Source: Gammaproteobacteria bacterium (GTDB lineage Bacteria; Pseudomonadota; Gammaproteobacteria; Pseudomonadales; Cellvibrionaceae). Taken from it: a stretch of DNA of 64,000 bases. Made by a program: the position numbers and the translations under genes. The notes below the pieces were generated by a model that worked only from the letters and a program-made list of their open reading frames with translations, ran no database searches and was not told where the DNA came from. Shown piece after piece: positions 27,601 through 35,798 of the stretch. Numbering within the stretch: the stretch's first letter is position 1; the number at the start of each line of letters is the position of its first letter. The DNA is taken from assembly GCA_004172865.1 (NCBI GenBank), contig SEBV01000007.1, positions 248,001 to 312,000 of the forward strand, read 5' to 3'.

Positions 27601-30600
27601 CTGAGTCAATTTTGTACCGCAAACTGGCGCGTTCAGTGCTTTTTGCCAATCAAACGTTGCGGGCTGATCCGCAAGTGCTTATCCAAAATCGTCGTGGTCA
27701 ATCCGGCTTATGGAGCTACGCCATTTCAGGTGATTTACCCATAGTGCTACTTAAAATGGCAAGTTCAGATCATATAGAAATTGCGCGTCAACTCATCAAA
27801 TGCCATACCTATTGGCGTTTGAAAGGTTTGAAAGTCGATTTGGTGATCTGGAACGAAGACCATGTTGGCTACCGTCAAAACTTGCAGGATCAGATTATCG
27901 GTTTGATAGCAACCGGCGCAGAGGCCCAATCTATCGATAAACCGGGCGGCATTTTTGTACGCTCAGCGGAGCAAATTTCGCATGAGGATCGCATCCTTCT
28001 GCAAACTGTAGCCCGTGTAGTTATTGACGATAGTGAAGGCAGTTTGGTTGACCAAATCAGACGCCGCAATCTTAGTGAAAGCAAAGTTGCACGCTTGCCC
28101 TTAACTCGCACCTATCGCCCCGATACATCGTTGCCACCGCCAGAACCGCAAGCGCCCTTATTGTTGGGCAATTCGCTGGGTGGTTTCAGCAGCGATGGCC
28201 GCGAGTACATCATCAATACCAGCAACAAAGTGACTACGCCTGTGCCTTGGGTGAATGTGCTGGCTAACCCGAACTTCGGTACTGTCGTTACCGAGAGCGG
28301 TTTGTCTTACACCTGGAGTGAAAACGCCCATGAGTTCCGCTTAACGCCTTGGAGCGACGACCCGGTGGGCGCATCTGGCGGTGAAGCGATTTACTTGCGC
28401 GATGAAGAAACAGGTCATTTTTGGACGCCTACGCCGCTACCCAAAATAGTGGATGCTGCTCTAACCGCGAATTACACCACTCGCCACGGCTTCGGTTACA
28501 GCGTGTTTGAACATTCACATAACGGCATTCGCACCGAGCTTTGGGTGTATGTGGATTTGAACGAAACCGTAAAGTATTCGGTGCTCAAAGTTCGCAACGA
28601 CTCAGGCCGCATGCGCCGTTTATCTGCCACCGGTTACGTGGAATGGGTGTTGGGCGATTTACGGTCTAAATCGGCCATGCATTTAGTGACTGAGATTGAT
28701 CCGCGTAGCGGGGCGCTCTTTGCGCGCAATGCGTACAACACCGAGTTTGCAGGCCGCATCGCTTTCTTCGATGTGGACGATGCATCGCGCACCTTAAGTG
28801 GTGACCGCACCGAATTCCTCGGTCGTAATGGGTCTATCAATAGTCCGGATGCCATGAACCGCACGCGTTTGTCTGGCCGTTTGGGGGCAGGGCTCGATCC
28901 TTGCGGAGCAATACAAGTTCCGTTCAAATTAGCTAATGGCGAAGAGCGCGAAATTATTTTCCGCCTCGGTGCCGGCCATGATATCGAGCAAACCCGCAAC
29001 CTCGCACAGCGCTTACGCACCATGGGTACAGCTCGTGCGGCGCTCGAAAAAGTCCGCGATTTCTGGCAAGACACGCTGACTCGCGTGCAAGTGCATACGC
29101 CTGACCCAGCGCTAGATTTGCTCGCCAATGGTTGGTTGCTCTACCAAACCTTGGTGTGCCGGATCTGGGGCCGCAGCGGTTTCTATCAATCTGGGGGTGC
29201 CTACGGTTTCCGCGATCAGCTGCAGGATTCCATGGCGCTGCTGCACACGCAACCGCAATTGGTTCGCGAGCATTTGGTGCGTTGCGCACAACGTCAATAT
29301 CCAGCTGGCGATGTGCAACATTGGTGGCATCCTCCGCAAGGTCGTGGCGTGCGCACCCGTTGTTCAGATGATTATCTCTGGCTGCCATTAGTTGCCTGCC
29401 GTTATGTAGAAAGTACAGGCGACTCTTCAGTTCTGGATGAGATTTTGCCCTTCCTGCAAGGTCGCGAACTCGCTCCAGACGAAGAATCCTATTACGACTT
29501 GCCAGCGCCAAGCACTGAAACGGCGAGCCTTTATGAACACTGCATCCGCGCCATCGAAAATGGTTTGCGCTTTGGCGTTCACGGTTTGCCGTTGATGGGC
29601 TCTGGCGATTGGAACGACGGCATGAATTTGGTGGGAATCCACGGCAAAGGCGAAAGCGTTTGGCTCGGCTTTTTGCTCTATGACGTGCTCAACTCCTTTG
29701 CAAAAGTTGCTACAGATCGTAAAGACATTAATTTTGCCGAGCGTTGCAAAACCCAAGCAGAAAACCTGCGTAAAAATATCGAAGCCAATGCATGGGATGG
29801 CGGTTGGTATCGCCGTGCTTATTTCGACGATGGCACGCCGCTAGGTTCATCCAGTAACACCGAATGCTCTATTGATTCCATCTCCCAAAGCTGGTCGGTA
29901 TTGTCGGGAGCGGGCAGTGCGGAGCGAACCAAGGTTGCCATGCATGCCCTTGACCAGCATTTGGTAAGACGCGATAGCGGCATTATTCAATTGCTTGATC
30001 CACCCTTCGATAAAGCGCCTATGAACCCCGGCTATATCAAAGGTTATGTTCCTGGCGTGCGTGAGAATGGCGGTCAATATACTCACGCCGCCGTATGGGC
30101 AGCCATGGCGTTTGCTGCGCTTGGGGATAGCCGCCGCGCGTGGGATTTAATGGCACTGATTAATCCACTTAACCACACTCGTTCAGATGCCGAGATTGGC
30201 ACTTACAAAGCTGAGCCCTATGTAGTGGCAGCAGACGTTTACGCCATACCGCCACATACCGGTCGTGGTGGCTGGAGCTGGTATACCGGCTCTGCGGGTT
30301 TAACTTATCGTTTGATTATGGAATCGCTACTGGGTTTAAAACGTGAAGGTAATTGTTTGCGTGTTATTCCTTGTATGCCTGGCGAGTGGGATCACTACTC
30401 GATTAATTATCGTTTTGGCAAAGCCACTTACCGCATCAAAGTAATGCAAGTTCCCGCGGAGGATGGCACGGGGAAAAGTGGCCAAGCCAAGTTAAGCCAC
30501 GTTGCCCTGGATGGTGCTATTCAAGCTGATCAATGCATCACCTTGATCGACGATGGCAAAGAACACTGGGTAGAAGTTTGCGTTAATGCAAAAACGTATG

Positions 30601-30605
30601 GGTAA
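21660..30605 (+). CDS. cyclic beta-1,2-glucan synthase (NdvB/ChvB-like)
   Basis: A 2981-residue inner-membrane enzyme, close to the 2800-2900 residues usual for NdvB/ChvB. Six membrane helices fall in three pairs (about 475-535, 890-935, 1020-1060). The GT84 glycosyltransferase domain lies between (about 560-880) with the DxD motif Asp697-Thr-Asp699 and an ERWIRGDWQ segment near 845-855. A glucoamylase-like domain follows (about 1330-1650), then two glycoside phosphorylase N-terminal beta-sandwich regions and a GH94 domain with the catalytic-type DWNDGMN at 2650-2656. The enzyme makes protein-linked beta-1,2-glucan from UDP-glucose, cyclises it and controls its length; the glucan is an osmoregulated periplasmic glucan. 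It stands apart from any glucan exporter gene (ndvA) in this window. Start: ATG at 21660 after AGGATAACAA. Confidence 0.94.
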   Translation: MKLTNRFQLPESLPSNLSRLEDKLGSSASSDDAPETARTEIQFEKNITPFFISAPKTWFLNFLNYIDGWSTDPFPEEDSAPLTPLRAELFSVDQMEQHGKILAATHQLSRFGRHNRLLSRLDENETLLVDSCTLLMDAVKAKSRIAPAGEWLLDNFYLVEEQIRIARQHLPRGYSRELPRLASGNSRGLPRVYDLALEVIAHGDGRIDSVLLSRFISAYQTIVPLTLGELWAIPIMLRLALIENLRRVASHITAARIYVNQAQDWATKLIDVAENDPKNLILVMADMARSEPPMVSPFVAELARRLQGHNTALALPLGWVKERLAESSLTIEQMILAETQQQAADQVSISNTIGSLRFLGSHDWRVFVENLSVVDSILRKDDVYCAMDFATRDNYRQVIDRLAKRIRLTETDVARAAITLAGISSANANSPEPHKQHVGYYLIDRGLSQLEKMVGPRLSLLTRARRSVGRVPLLLHVGSIFLLTAIFTTLLVVRASESGIHGWPLAVLGILAAFCTSQLSSALTNWVALLLVTPKLLPRLDYSKGLPQEMRTLVVIPTLLTSSKNIEDLLEALEVRYLGNSDPFLHFALLTDFADAATETLPGDEQLVEQARAGIIALNEKYAPDQNDRFYLIHRRRSWNSTERVWMGYERKRGKLADLNALLRSNTETENNAVTNFSMIVGDLTRLVNVKYVVTLDTDTQLPRDSAREFVGTMAHPLNQPRFDEAGSKVIGGYGILQPRMAASLSANKRSRYALLYGLEPGIDPYTRSVSDVYQDLFDEGSFIGKGIYDVDAFEQTLRGRFPENRILSHDLLEGCYTRSGLLSDVQLYEENPTTYAADVSRRERWIRGDWQIASWLFGRVPGFDGKAQSNPLSALSRWKILDNLVRSIAPICLLTLLILGWVMTTDVWFWTSTIFGIVFIPALLIGFVDIFRRANEVGFWQHFMAVIQSVERNMAQSVFRVSCLPHEAMFSLTAILRSMNRLLFTHRLLLEWNPYAEQTSKGPGTIWASYRSMWAGPVIAVITGIVLGAMYRGALLDASPILLLWIVAPAVAWWISQPLQHPEVKLSNDQVIFLRKIARKTWLFFERFVSAEDNWLPPDNFQELPGPVIAHRTSPTNMGLALLANITALDFAYISCGTMLQRTENTLGTMGKLERYLGHFYNWYETTTLRPLPPRYISSVDSGNLVGHLMTLRVALVEQIDRPIIPPNLFDGLLDTLRLVIDTSKGNHSEVVTASIQNLHVQLLAATGSAHTSLSSVFQFLQPLSFNAIALAAEFEHTQDDALQSDAAVWAKALAEQVQGMVLELVHFAPWVELTVSLDPANKYSELDRIPTLRYLANAKNQLLKDLGASVAHGSLADRAHLTKLLRMVAIGCEHASERIEKISQLNAQVTDFATIEYEFLYDRSRHLLAVGYNVDEFRRDVSFYDLLASEARLASFVGIAQGFLPQESWFNLGRLRTSSGGEPTLVSWSGSMFEYLMPNLVMPSYEGTLLDQTCRGAVARQIAYGKQCSVPWGISESGYNATDAALNYQYYAFGAPGLGLKRGLAEDLVVAPYATAMALMFAPEEACINLQNLSAIGLEGRYGFYEALDYTPARLARGQTKAIIKSFMAHHQGMSFLSLSYLMLDQPMQKRFEADPQFQATLLLLQERIPKTSVFHNYVAEHAEGAAVFETQEHPVHAPVGAYTPFPEVQLLSNGTYHLMITNSGGGYSRWKDLAVSRWREDSTCDNWGSFIYLRDLASNDFWSSSHQPTTKRADSYEAIFSEWRAEFRRRDYDIETYTEIVVSPEDNVELRRVRLTNRSRRTRTIEVTSYSEVVLATQAADIGQTTFGNLFVQSELVPEQHAILCTRRPRAEDEHTPWMFHLLAAQGVELGDVSYETDRMKFIGRGRNLTAPQALLERGNLSGSQGSVLDPIVSIRTMITLKAEQSITLDFVSGAAENRPASIALVEKYQDRHFADRVFDISSTHSDVNLRQINSNEAESILYRKLARSVLFANQTLRADPQVLIQNRRGQSGLWSYAISGDLPIVLLKMASSDHIEIARQLIKCHTYWRLKGLKVDLVIWNEDHVGYRQNLQDQIIGLIATGAEAQSIDKPGGIFVRSAEQISHEDRILLQTVARVVIDDSEGSLVDQIRRRNLSESKVARLPLTRTYRPDTSLPPPEPQAPLLLGNSLGGFSSDGREYIINTSNKVTTPVPWVNVLANPNFGTVVTESGLSYTWSENAHEFRLTPWSDDPVGASGGEAIYLRDEETGHFWTPTPLPKIVDAALTANYTTRHGFGYSVFEHSHNGIRTELWVYVDLNETVKYSVLKVRNDSGRMRRLSATGYVEWVLGDLRSKSAMHLVTEIDPRSGALFARNAYNTEFAGRIAFFDVDDASRTLSGDRTEFLGRNGSINSPDAMNRTRLSGRLGAGLDPCGAIQVPFKLANGEEREIIFRLGAGHDIEQTRNLAQRLRTMGTARAALEKVRDFWQDTLTRVQVHTPDPALDLLANGWLLYQTLVCRIWGRSGFYQSGGAYGFRDQLQDSMALLHTQPQLVREHLVRCAQRQYPAGDVQHWWHPPQGRGVRTRCSDDYLWLPLVACRYVESTGDSSVLDEILPFLQGRELAPDEESYYDLPAPSTETASLYEHCIRAIENGLRFGVHGLPLMGSGDWNDGMNLVGIHGKGESVWLGFLLYDVLNSFAKVATDRKDINFAERCKTQAENLRKNIEANAWDGGWYRRAYFDDGTPLGSSSNTECSIDSISQSWSVLSGAGSAERTKVAMHALDQHLVRRDSGIIQLLDPPFDKAPMNPGYIKGYVPGVRENGGQYTHAAVWAAMAFAALGDSRRAWDLMALINPLNHTRSDAEIGTYKAEPYVVAADVYAIPPHTGRGGWSWYTGSAGLTYRLIMESLLGLKREGNCLRVIPCMPGEWDHYSINYRFGKATYRIKVMQVPAEDGTGKSGQAKLSHVALDGAIQADQCITLIDDGKEHWVEVCVNAKTYG

Positions 30606-30697
30606 TTTTTCGCGCGAAAGACGCTGTAATTTTTCGTGTTCCAATGACATCAAATTAGTTAACGCAATTTTGCATTTAACTGTGTGAGGTAAAAACA

Positions 30698-31216
30698 ATG
30701 AGCACTCAACGCCATTATGTATCAGGTTTTTTTATTAATCGTAATTTTGCAGAGAAAGTAAGCGGCCAACTTATTGAGCAAGGCATTCCTGCAGAACGCG
30801 TTCATATTTACGATAAAAGTTCAGCAATGCCAGATCGCGTCGCCAAAGACAGTGACGATAAAGTCCTAAAAGATATTCTTATCGATGGCGGTGTAGGCGC
30901 TGCAGTAGGAACGGGAATCGGTGCTTTGATTGAAGTAGGTTTAATTGCCGCTAACGTAACCTTGTTTGTCGCCAGTCCACTAATTGCACCGCTGGTTTTA
31001 TTAGGCTGGGGTGCTAGCTTGGGTGGATTAATTGGTGCCAGTGCTGGTGCTGCAGAAAAAGTTAAACCGCTTTCAGAATTAGTTCATGACGCCATCACTA
31101 ACGATCAATTTGTAGTAATTGTTGAAACCTTGAATAGCGACGAACAAGCCTTGGCAGCAAAAATTATTGAAGCTGCAATTGGTGATAGCACTGATGTAAG
31201 TACTGATGTAACTTAA
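30698..31216 (+). CDS. glycine-zipper stress protein, 172 aa
   Basis: The N-terminal 50 residues (VSGFFINRNFAEKVSGQLIEQGIPAERVHIYDK) resemble the GSP17M-like alpha/beta domain of general stress proteins. A glycine- and alanine-rich membrane region follows (about 65-130, GGVGAAVGTGIGALIEVGL and GWGASLGGLIGASAGAA), typical of a glycine zipper, then a second alpha/beta strand (QFVVIVETLNSDEQALAAKII) and a short repeat STDVSTDVT at the end. Probably membrane-associated and stress-induced; exact role unknown. Start supported by GTGAGGTAAAAAC. It is 92 bp after the glucan synthase gene and ends at a strong terminator. Confidence 0.75.
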   Translation: MSTQRHYVSGFFINRNFAEKVSGQLIEQGIPAERVHIYDKSSAMPDRVAKDSDDKVLKDILIDGGVGAAVGTGIGALIEVGLIAANVTLFVASPLIAPLVLLGWGASLGGLIGASAGAAEKVKPLSELVHDAITNDQFVVIVETLNSDEQALAAKIIEAAIGDSTDVSTDVT

Positions 31217-31250
31217 CTATCAATTTTAAAATTCTATAAGTAAATATATA

Positions 31251-31288
31251 AAAGCAGGCATAAAATTTAATGTATGCCTGCTTTTTTT
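31251..31288. terminator. bidirectional Rho-independent terminator
   Basis: A 12-bp perfect stem AAAGCAGGCATA / TATGCCTGCTTT with a T-run on the plus side and A-run on the minus side lies between the convergent stress gene and pectate lyase gene. Confidence 0.92.
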
Positions 31289-31301
31289 GTAACGCTAAAA
31301 T

Positions 31302-33284
31302 TTAATAACCAACGCTATCTGCATATTTAATTATCCCCGCGCCGTAGCTTCCCCCCCAGCTGTAACCCGTTCGACGTTCCAGTGACATTTGAGTAATATC
31401 ATAGAATTTACTGCCATCGCGATCACTAAAAAATCCGCGATTAGTATTTAAGTCGTAAAAGCGATACCACATTTTGCTTCCTGCTAAAGGCACGATTGGA
31501 TTAGTTGCCGCTTGCGATGAATCATAAGTGTAATTCGCGAGATAGGTATTAGGGCTGCGGTACCAAGCCAACGCAGATTTCACTGCAGTTTGTACTTGTG
31601 CTGTTTGGGGTTGGGTCATCAAAAATGCGATAATTTCTGCTGATTCTTGTCCGCTGATAGATTCCAATTCGTAAGCTCGCGCTGGTTTGGGTTTGTAATC
31701 TGTTGGGCCGTGTTGCGCGCACCAAGCGGTAAGAGTTCCATTCTGTTTCCACTGTGATTTTAAAATATAGTCCACGCCTTTGGTGATTGCAGTTTGCGCG
31801 CGCGCACGTTGATCATCGGAAAAAACATCAGTGTCGAAAGGGGCCGTTTTTTTCGTAACGTGATAGAGCACAGTCAATACGCGCGTCATCGCATTATCGT
31901 TAAAAGTTACGTAATCCGGGTAGCCACCTTTAAGCGGAAAAAATTGTGGCCAACCACCCGTACTGTATTGCGCGCTCAAGGTGAATTCCAAACCTTTACG
32001 CACGGCATCGCGATACTTGGTATTTTTGGTGTTGCTGTAAATATTTGCGAGATACGCCATTTCAGTGGTGGTCGCGCCGTTATCAAAAGTGCCTGAATCG
32101 CTTCCGCCGCTACCCGCTGTGTCGTAGGTTTGGTTTTTAGGCCAGCCACCGTTGGTGTATTGGTAGGATAAAACGATATCCGCTTTATCTGCGCTCCATT
32201 TTGATTTCAATCCGTTAAAACGCGAGTGCACCGGGTTATCGGTTTGCGAAAGAATTATTGCCGACGCCGATGATGTGCTCGCCGCAGAAGAAGAGCTGCG
32301 CGATGACGAACTGCTGCTTACTGTAGTGTTACAAATACCAGCGCTGGTTTGCGCACCTTCAATTTTTAATGAATCTATATTTGCAAGACCATCTGCAGTT
32401 GTTGCTGAGAGTTTTAACAAATTATTACCTTGCACCAAATCAATATCGATGCTCGCGGTTTGCCATGTTGTCCACGCACCGGTTGTTGGCAAACTCAAGC
32501 TGTAATTGCCATTAGCTCCACCATTAATTAACAGCGAACCATTGCGATTGCTTGCGCCACCGTTAGCAAAGCGGAAGGTCAATGTGTAACGACTACTGCT
32601 CGGCGCATTTACCGCCCACTCAATCGCAGCGCCTTGTGCATTATTGGCATTGGTATAACCGTCACCAGTAAAACCTTCGTTGATATTTTCTGTCGCGGTT
32701 CCATCAACACGACAAAAACCGGCGTCTTCTTCCTGAATAGTAAGCGCAGCTACGGCCACTGAACTTGAGCTTGAAGATTTACTGCTCGACGAAATTTTTA
32801 CGCTCGAAGAACTGCTACTAATCGCTTTGGATGTGGAAAGCGATGAGCTGGATTTGCTGGTGCTAACCGCAGAGCTGGATTTGCTACTACTCACAGATGA
32901 AACGGCGGTGCCGCACAAACTGCCATTTACTGTTGGGGCGCCTGCAGTGCCGTTTCCCTGTAAACCAAAGCTTGCACTCGCTTTGGGTGCGAGCGTTGCA
33001 TTCCAGCTCAATGCGGTCGCTGTGTAAGGATTTGCTCCCGTTAGCGTAGCATTCCAGGCGCTGGTTACAGTCGCGCTCGATTCCTGCCATGACACTGACC
33101 AGTTATTGACTGTTTGTGCGGTGTCGTTAGTCACTTTTATTTCGGCAGTGAATCCTGAACCCCAATTATTGGTTAGAGTATAAGTACACGCTGCCCATGC
33201 TGAAGTTGTCATCGCCAAAGTTAACGCACTGGCACTGAGTACTGTTTTAAACGATTTCGTAAAAAAGTTATCTAAATTTTTCAT
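31302..33284 (-). CDS. secreted pectate lyase, PL10, with CBM2 and CBM35
   Basis: 660 residues: signal peptide (ending SAWA, residue 31), CBM2 cellulose-binding domain (about 32-127, CTYTLTNNWGSGFTAEIKV to NGSLCG), a long serine linker (about 128-178), CBM35 (about 180-318, EEDAGFCRVDG...), a second serine linker, and a PL10 catalytic domain (about 345-660) with the family pieces QYTNGGWPKN, FDNGATTTEM and STGGWPQFFPL. The enzyme cleaves de-esterified polygalacturonate by beta-elimination with calcium. The same architecture is known in Cellvibrio japonicus Pel10A. The CBM2 would anchor it to cell-wall cellulose. It lies 98 bp downstream of the pectin methylesterase gene, so the two act in sequence on pectin. 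Confidence 0.95.
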   Translation of the reverse strand: MKNLDNFFTKSFKTVLSASALTLAMTTSAWAACTYTLTNNWGSGFTAEIKVTNDTAQTVNNWSVSWQESSATVTSAWNATLTGANPYTATALSWNATLAPKASASFGLQGNGTAGAPTVNGSLCGTAVSSVSSSKSSSAVSTSKSSSSLSTSKAISSSSSSVKISSSSKSSSSSSVAVAALTIQEEDAGFCRVDGTATENINEGFTGDGYTNANNAQGAAIEWAVNAPSSSRYTLTFRFANGGASNRNGSLLINGGANGNYSLSLPTTGAWTTWQTASIDIDLVQGNNLLKLSATTADGLANIDSLKIEGAQTSAGICNTTVSSSSSSRSSSSAASTSSASAIILSQTDNPVHSRFNGLKSKWSADKADIVLSYQYTNGGWPKNQTYDTAGSGGSDSGTFDNGATTTEMAYLANIYSNTKNTKYRDAVRKGLEFTLSAQYSTGGWPQFFPLKGGYPDYVTFNDNAMTRVLTVLYHVTKKTAPFDTDVFSDDQRARAQTAITKGVDYILKSQWKQNGTLTAWCAQHGPTDYKPKPARAYELESISGQESAEIIAFLMTQPQTAQVQTAVKSALAWYRSPNTYLANYTYDSSQAATNPIVPLAGSKMWYRFYDLNTNRGFFSDRDGSKFYDITQMSLERRTGYSWGGSYGAGIIKYADSVGY

Positions 33285-33324
33285 GATATTCTCGGAATTA
33301 TTTTTTAAAAAATTATTGTTAGAT

Positions 33325-33366
33325 ATTTATCGCCACTTTTATAAAATTAAAATCGTGGCGATAAAT
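33325..33366 (-). repeat. 12-bp hairpin between the two pectinase genes
   Basis: ATTTATCGCCAC and its exact inverse GTGGCGATAAAT are separated by 18 bases in the 98-bp gap between the methylesterase stop and the lyase start. On the minus strand an AT-rich stretch with a T-run follows some 20 bases later. It could be a partial terminator, or an RNA stability or processing hairpin that sets the ratio of the two enzymes. Confidence 0.6.
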
Positions 33367-33382
33367 GTTTATTTAAAAATGT

Positions 33383-35302
33383 CTATTTACTAAAAGAAGG
33401 CGTCCAGGAACTAAAAATATTGCTGATGGTATAATTCGCCGCTTGTGAAGCTGTGAGTTGTTTGGATTGCGTTGCGCGCGCACTGGGATTTGCACCGGCA
33501 CCGGTGGTTAAATATTCCGAAAAGCGCGCAGTTTCCAATACATTTTCACTCATCTTTACCCAGCCGACGGCAGAAATATGTTGGCCCAATTCTGTGCGAA
33601 TATAAGTTGCAGCGCCGTAAGGTCTCCAGTTGCGCCCGAGTGCAACAGAACCTTTCGCTACGCTTGAAACTGCAGTCACTTTCCCGCCGAGGAATACCAA
33701 ACCATAAGGAACATCTTGCTCGGTACTCGGTGCCGTTAAAGCAGTGCCGCCGCCCACACTGTGAATAGTATTGTTATCAAATACTGCAGTCGCGGCGCCG
33801 AAAATAAAATCAACCGTGCCCTGAATGTGGCAATTTTTATAATACTGAGTGCCGCTGTGCGCGTAGAGGGTGTCCTGATTGGCAAGTAAACGACAATTGC
33901 GAAATTGCAAACGTTGACCTTGCGCCAATAGTGCAACTGCTTGTGAGCCAACACCAAATGAATTTTCGATAGTGATATTTTCTACAGAAATATCATTGGT
34001 TTTAATTGTGATACTCGCGCTGCCCGAGGTTCCAATCGCAGTGCCATCAGACTTCAAAGTGCTCGCGCCGTCGTTATAGGTTAAAACGGTAGATGCCTCT
34101 TTGCCGGTTTCTCCACAGAAAGTGACGAAGGGTTTGGTGATAGTTAATTTTTCACGATAGGTGCCGGGTTTGATGCGAATTTGCGTCGGCGTTGTATTGG
34201 ATGTAGACAAAGTATTTAACGCAGCCGCTAGGGTTTTATATTGCCCGGAGCCGTCGGCAGCGACACGCAGGATCGGTTGATTGGTAATGCTATTGCAATC
34301 AGCCGCTGTTGGCGCAGCAGGGCAGGCGGCTGGTGCAATTCCGTTGCCGGTAACAGTAATATTGTCGAGATTCGGTAAACCATCAGCAGTTTCCGCAACG
34401 GCTTTAAGGTTATTAATTCCTGCGTTAAGCGGAACATTGATAGTGACTGTTTGCCATAAATCCCAATTGGTATTGCTCGGGAAATCGACAGTTTGAATCT
34501 CATTGTCGTTCACTAAAATTGCAGCGCGCCGTGTTGCAGCACCACCATTGGCAAAACGAATTTTTATTGCGTAAGTTTTTGTACTGGCTGCAGAAATACT
34601 CCAGCTTGTCGATGCACCTAAGATATTTTCGCTATCAACAAAACCGGTGCCGGTGTAGCCGGTGTGATTGGTAAGAATTGCGCTGCTATCGCCACAAAAC
34701 CCCAAGTTATTTTCTTCAAATGTCCACGCGTTTTCTGCAGCGACCGATGAAACAGCAGAAGAACTTTTACTGGAACTTACAACACTATTTTTAATACTCG
34801 AACTGCTTGCAACACTGCTTTTAACGCTGGAATTAATACTTGAAATCAAACTGCTTTTAGCACTTGAGCTTGCCGGTGTACTTGAGCTGGATTTAACACT
34901 TGATGAAGAGACAGTAGCGCCGCACAAACTGCCAGTTACTTGCTGAATAGCGGCGTTACCTGTGCCCTGAAAACCAAAGCTTGCAGATGCTTTTGGAGCG
35001 AGCGTTGAGTTCCAACTTAATGCGGTGGCCGAGTAAGGGTTGCTACCACTTAAGGTTGCATTCCACGCGCTGCTAATAGTTGCGGCCGATTCTTTCCAGG
35101 ATACCGACCAATTACTAATTGTTTGCGCAGTGTCGTTGGTTACTTTAATTTCGCCCGTAAAGCCGCCACCCCAATTATTGGTAATGGTGTAGCTACAAGC
35201 TGCCCAGGTTTGCGGTGCTGCAAGTAAAAGGCTTGCGGCAACGAATGAACTTTTAAACATAGCTAAGAGCTGCACGCTCGGCTTGGTAATTATTTTTTTC
35301 AT
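33383..35302 (-). CDS. secreted pectin methylesterase, CE8, with CBM2 and CBM35
   Basis: 639 residues: signal peptide (ending TWA, about residue 34), CBM2 (about 35-130, CSYTITNNWGGGFTGEIKV to TGSLCG), serine linker, CBM35 (about 190-330, EENNLGFCGDSS...), and a CE8 beta-helix domain (about 345-630). Catalytic motifs are visible: GQRLQFRNCRLLANQDTLY with the acid Asp, the nucleophile region IQGTVDFIFG, and GRNWRPYG with the arginine. It removes methyl esters from homogalacturonan, preparing the substrate of the PL10 lyase next to it. Its CBM2 is a close paralogue of the CBM2 in the lyase. Start preceded by GGGATAAG. Confidence 0.95.
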   Translation of the reverse strand: MKKIITKPSVQLLAMFKSSFVAASLLLAAPQTWAACSYTITNNWGGGFTGEIKVTNDTAQTISNWSVSWKESAATISSAWNATLSGSNPYSATALSWNSTLAPKASASFGFQGTGNAAIQQVTGSLCGATVSSSSVKSSSSTPASSSAKSSLISSINSSVKSSVASSSSIKNSVVSSSKSSSAVSSVAAENAWTFEENNLGFCGDSSAILTNHTGYTGTGFVDSENILGASTSWSISAASTKTYAIKIRFANGGAATRRAAILVNDNEIQTVDFPSNTNWDLWQTVTINVPLNAGINNLKAVAETADGLPNLDNITVTGNGIAPAACPAAPTAADCNSITNQPILRVAADGSGQYKTLAAALNTLSTSNTTPTQIRIKPGTYREKLTITKPFVTFCGETGKEASTVLTYNDGASTLKSDGTAIGTSGSASITIKTNDISVENITIENSFGVGSQAVALLAQGQRLQFRNCRLLANQDTLYAHSGTQYYKNCHIQGTVDFIFGAATAVFDNNTIHSVGGGTALTAPSTEQDVPYGLVFLGGKVTAVSSVAKGSVALGRNWRPYGAATYIRTELGQHISAVGWVKMSENVLETARFSEYLTTGAGANPSARATQSKQLTASQAANYTISNIFSSWTPSFSK

Positions 35303-35798
35303 TTTCTTATCCCGCTATTTAGGTTTATTTGATTAATAAATTCCCGACCCAATGCAATTAAGCAATGAGCAAGATAAATGACCAAATACCAGATCCTAAG
35401 ATCACAACGGTAGGGGTTGGAGATGATTGGGTTTGGTCTTCGACAGCTGCATCCAGAGATAGCGATGAGCTAGATTTACGCGCCAATTATTTTTGCCGAT
35501 TTTTTACTTTCTTATTAGTAGCTCTGTATATCGAGCTTTTAATAGTCTTCTAGACTACGTCGGGAGTTTACTAGCCATTCATTAAGTATAAAAGTTAGTT
35601 AACTAATGAAATTATTGTCTTCGACGACAATTTGCGTTTTATGTCTACCAAGTCGGTAATATATGAGACGGGCGGGGGGTTATTTGGCGATATTCGAGGA
35701 AAGATAAGATGAAGATAAGATGAAGATAAGATGTTATAGCTCAAGCGCGGATACAAGGAGTCAAATCCTTTCGACACACCCTTTTTCAAAAACACACG
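35303..35798. other. intergenic region upstream of the pectinase genes
   Basis: About 500 bp without a convincing gene. It must hold the pectinase promoter. A 62-codon plus-strand frame (35365-35553) has no ribosome-binding site. Near 35670 there is a G-rich stretch (GGGCGGGGGG), and the 11-bp tandem repeat lies at 35702-35734. Confidence 0.5.
35702..35734. repeat. three tandem 11-bp units
   Basis: AGATAAGATGA occurs three times in a row (35702-35712, 35713-35723, 35724-35734), the last with one change at its end. It is just beyond the stop of the minus-strand gene at 35799, in non-coding DNA. Confidence 0.85.

Noticed and set aside
28954-29511. 185-codon minus-strand frame inside the glucan synthase gene
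   Set aside because: Shadow frame in a GC-richer stretch of a long, fully supported coding sequence.
32827-34946. Leu/Glu-rich open frames opposite the pectinase genes
   Set aside because: They are the reverse reading of the poly-serine linkers (AGC/AGT repeats), not genes.
35365-35553. 62-codon plus-strand frame with a hydrophobic end
   Set aside because: No ribosome-binding site and no resemblance to a known small membrane protein; probably chance in the pectinase promoter.
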